DNA of 64,000 bases from Diphasiastrum complanatum (taxonomy: Eukaryota > Streptophyta > Lycopodiopsida > Lycopodiales > Lycopodiaceae), in the NCBI GenBank assembly GCA_029204225.1, contig CM055095.1, positions 58,486,865-58,550,864 of the forward strand, given 5' to 3'. The position numbers and the translations under genes were made by a program. Below are positions 62,355 to 64,000 of the stretch, in pieces. Within the stretch, counting starts at the first letter, position 1, and every line of letters begins with the position of its first letter. The notes below the pieces were generated by a model. It had not been told where the DNA came from, made no database searches, and saw nothing but the letters and a program-made list of their open reading frames with translations.

Positions 62355-64000
62355 CTATCTAGAGGTATGATGAGGCACTTCATATTGAGTTGTGCTTTGT
62401 CTCGACACATTCACATACACAATATCGGGCCTGTGGGAGACATTGACATCATCATTTCTCCAATCAGCCACATGGCGTTTTCTGGGAACAATCTTCTCAT
62501 TGCCACTCAAAGTGGAAGAACCAGAAGACAATGCTGCAAAATCAACAACATCACACACAAGATTGACAAATGGTTGCCCTTGCATGGTAGATGCTTTATT
62601 GGACGTTACTCTATTGATCAACTTTTCAAGGCTAGGCCCTAATCCTATGCGTCGCCCTTTGGTGTAGGAAGCATATCGAGCACTTTGCAAAATGACGTTC
62701 ACCGGATCACCCACACATGCATCGTAGAGAGACAATTGTGAACGATAGGCCTCAGCAGCAACCCAACTACCATGCCGAGACTCTGACAAATTCATCGTGG
62801 GCATATGGACAATATCATTGTCCTCAACCACCTGTCAATCAATGGAGCACAAATTATGATCTCAAGAAAAATTACAAACAATGAAATAAAAACATATAGC
62901 AAAATCCTACACACTCTCACCGCATCCATGTATCTTCCCCAGTGAGAATATCTTATGTGCCACCAAGATAACCATGCTTCCAATGCTGGTATTTGGCTAG
63001 AATATGCACCTCTTGATCGCCAGAAGGCCCTCACTATGTTGTACTTTGCATTGGCATCACTCATGTCCACCGCTAGTCTCCAATCCTCACATAGAGAAAT
63101 ATGTTTACCTCGTTTGTCTTGTATGATGCATTGGTCTGTATGTTTCTTCAAACTATCTTTAAAATGAAAAAGACAAGACCGCTCACGTCCCTCCATGGGC
63201 ACATCATCTCCGCTACCATAAATCTTCCTGACAGCTGCCCAATTGGCACCCGCTTCGTCTGCCATAAGCTAATTTGTTTTCATTCCAAACCATGTTTTTG
63301 CATGACAACATTCAGCATTTTCCAGAATTAACTTGTGCCTTTGTGTCTTCCACCTTCATCTCACAAATAGCTATAGTTTGCAAGCTTTGTATATTGCACA
63401 AGGAAGTTCCAATTCTTAGATAGATAGCAATTGGTTAGAATGATATGAAAAGAAATCGTCCAATGGAATATACAGACCTAGGATCATAAACATGGGCTGC
63501 CATTGTGGTCTAGCCACGTATTCTTTTAGCATGATCAAAACATATCCATGAGTGTTCCAGCACACCACCGTTATGCATTTGTTTGACAATAGTCACACCT
63601 GAAGCTTGCCTAACAGTAGACATCTTGAAGATAACACATCTTTCATTATCGATATCTGAAACCTGCCCAGGGAGCAAGGATCCTTGGAAATAGTCATACT
63701 GACACTTCTCTTTAAGTTTCAGAATGGAATCCACGGAATCCATGTTGGGTTGATCGTTGGTTTTGAAGTCATCTATCCACTTTCTCGACCTGACATTATC
63801 CAGTGAAAGAACCATTCATTAGTACAACAAAACAATAAATTTTTCTATACCACCTTCTTTGATTCGTCAAGGGCTGTAATTGGTCCAACATAGCTGAAAA
63901 TTTATCAACATCTAATATCTCGATTGTAGAGCCATTTTCAGAGAGCAGCTGATTCATTATCAACTCCTTTGCAGCCTCTTTTTCAATTTTCTTTTGTCCA
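62355..64000 (-). pseudogene. MULE-transposase-like spliced gene, partial, with one stop and one frameshift
   Basis: Exons on the minus strand are 63854-64000 (runs off the window), 63478-63789, 62921-63384 and 62355-62831, with GT-AG borders and matching phases. Exon 2 has KWIDDFKTNDQPNMDSVDSI, VLEHSWICFDHAKRIRG, a TAG where Trp is expected, then TTMAAHVYDP. Exon 3 has TIAICEMKVEDTKAQ, a frameshift near 63290, then MADEAGANWAAVRKIYGSG and ERSCLFHFKDSLKKH, the D-x3-A-x3-AV ... C-x2-H pattern of Mutator-type transposases. Exon 4 begins VVEDNDIVHMPTMNLSESRH. It could be a Mutator element's own gene or an old domesticated relative. The stop and frameshift argue for a pseudogene. Confidence 0.65.

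Overview
The window is nuclear DNA from a plant, probably a seed plant with a repeat-rich genome. The evidence is spliced genes with GT-AG introns, many Ty1/copia and Ty3/gypsy fragments primed by initiator tRNA-Met, hAT-like and MULE-like DNA transposon remnants, long (CT)n/(GA)n microsatellites, and a plant-type cytochrome P450 of the CYP85 clan. I cannot name the species. All retroelement coding is broken by stops, frameshifts or deletions.

Layout. 1-12.6 kb is a nest of copia elements. An old plus-strand copia (1-713 and 6334-6597) is split by a complete minus-strand copia (714-6333) with matched LTRs and a 5-bp target duplication. A second minus-strand copia (about 6600-11656) follows, itself invaded by parts of at least two others. 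12.7-13.4 kb is a small hAT-like element with an exact 8-bp target duplication. About 14.5-21.9 kb is a decayed plus-strand Ty3/gypsy element (gag with four zinc knuckles, protease, RT, RNase H, integrase), followed by an unrecognised ORF at 22.0-22.6 kb.

24.7-43.6 kb is one host gene on the minus strand: a seven-exon CutC-family gene whose exons I could join in frame (888 nt, 295 residues). Its 5.4-kb and 9.0-kb introns hold a chromovirus remnant, a second hAT-like copy, three copies of a GTTGCA-ended family, microsatellites and an unrecognised transcription-unit-like segment.

44.1-46.05 kb is a copia 3' end with a 1.15-kb LTR. Next to it at 46.06-46.45 kb is an intronless, broken histone H3 copy that looks like CENH3. 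46.9-48.2 kb holds minus-strand coding-like blocks I do not recognise. 49.3-52.07 kb is a nine-exon minus-strand P450, intact except for one apparent frameshift in the first exon. 54.3-58.6 kb is a run of copia, possible Helitron and gypsy fragments. 59.0-60.2 kb is a TTCGAG-rich array followed by a coiled-coil ORF. 62.4 kb to the end is a spliced MULE-transposase-like gene that is probably a pseudogene and runs off the window.

The two ordinary host genes (CutC and the P450) show no functional link. They simply survive among transposons. The most notable points are the size and content of the CutC introns, the CENH3-like retrocopy, the internally inverted copia with a gypsy RT patch, and the two small DNA transposon families with readable target duplications.
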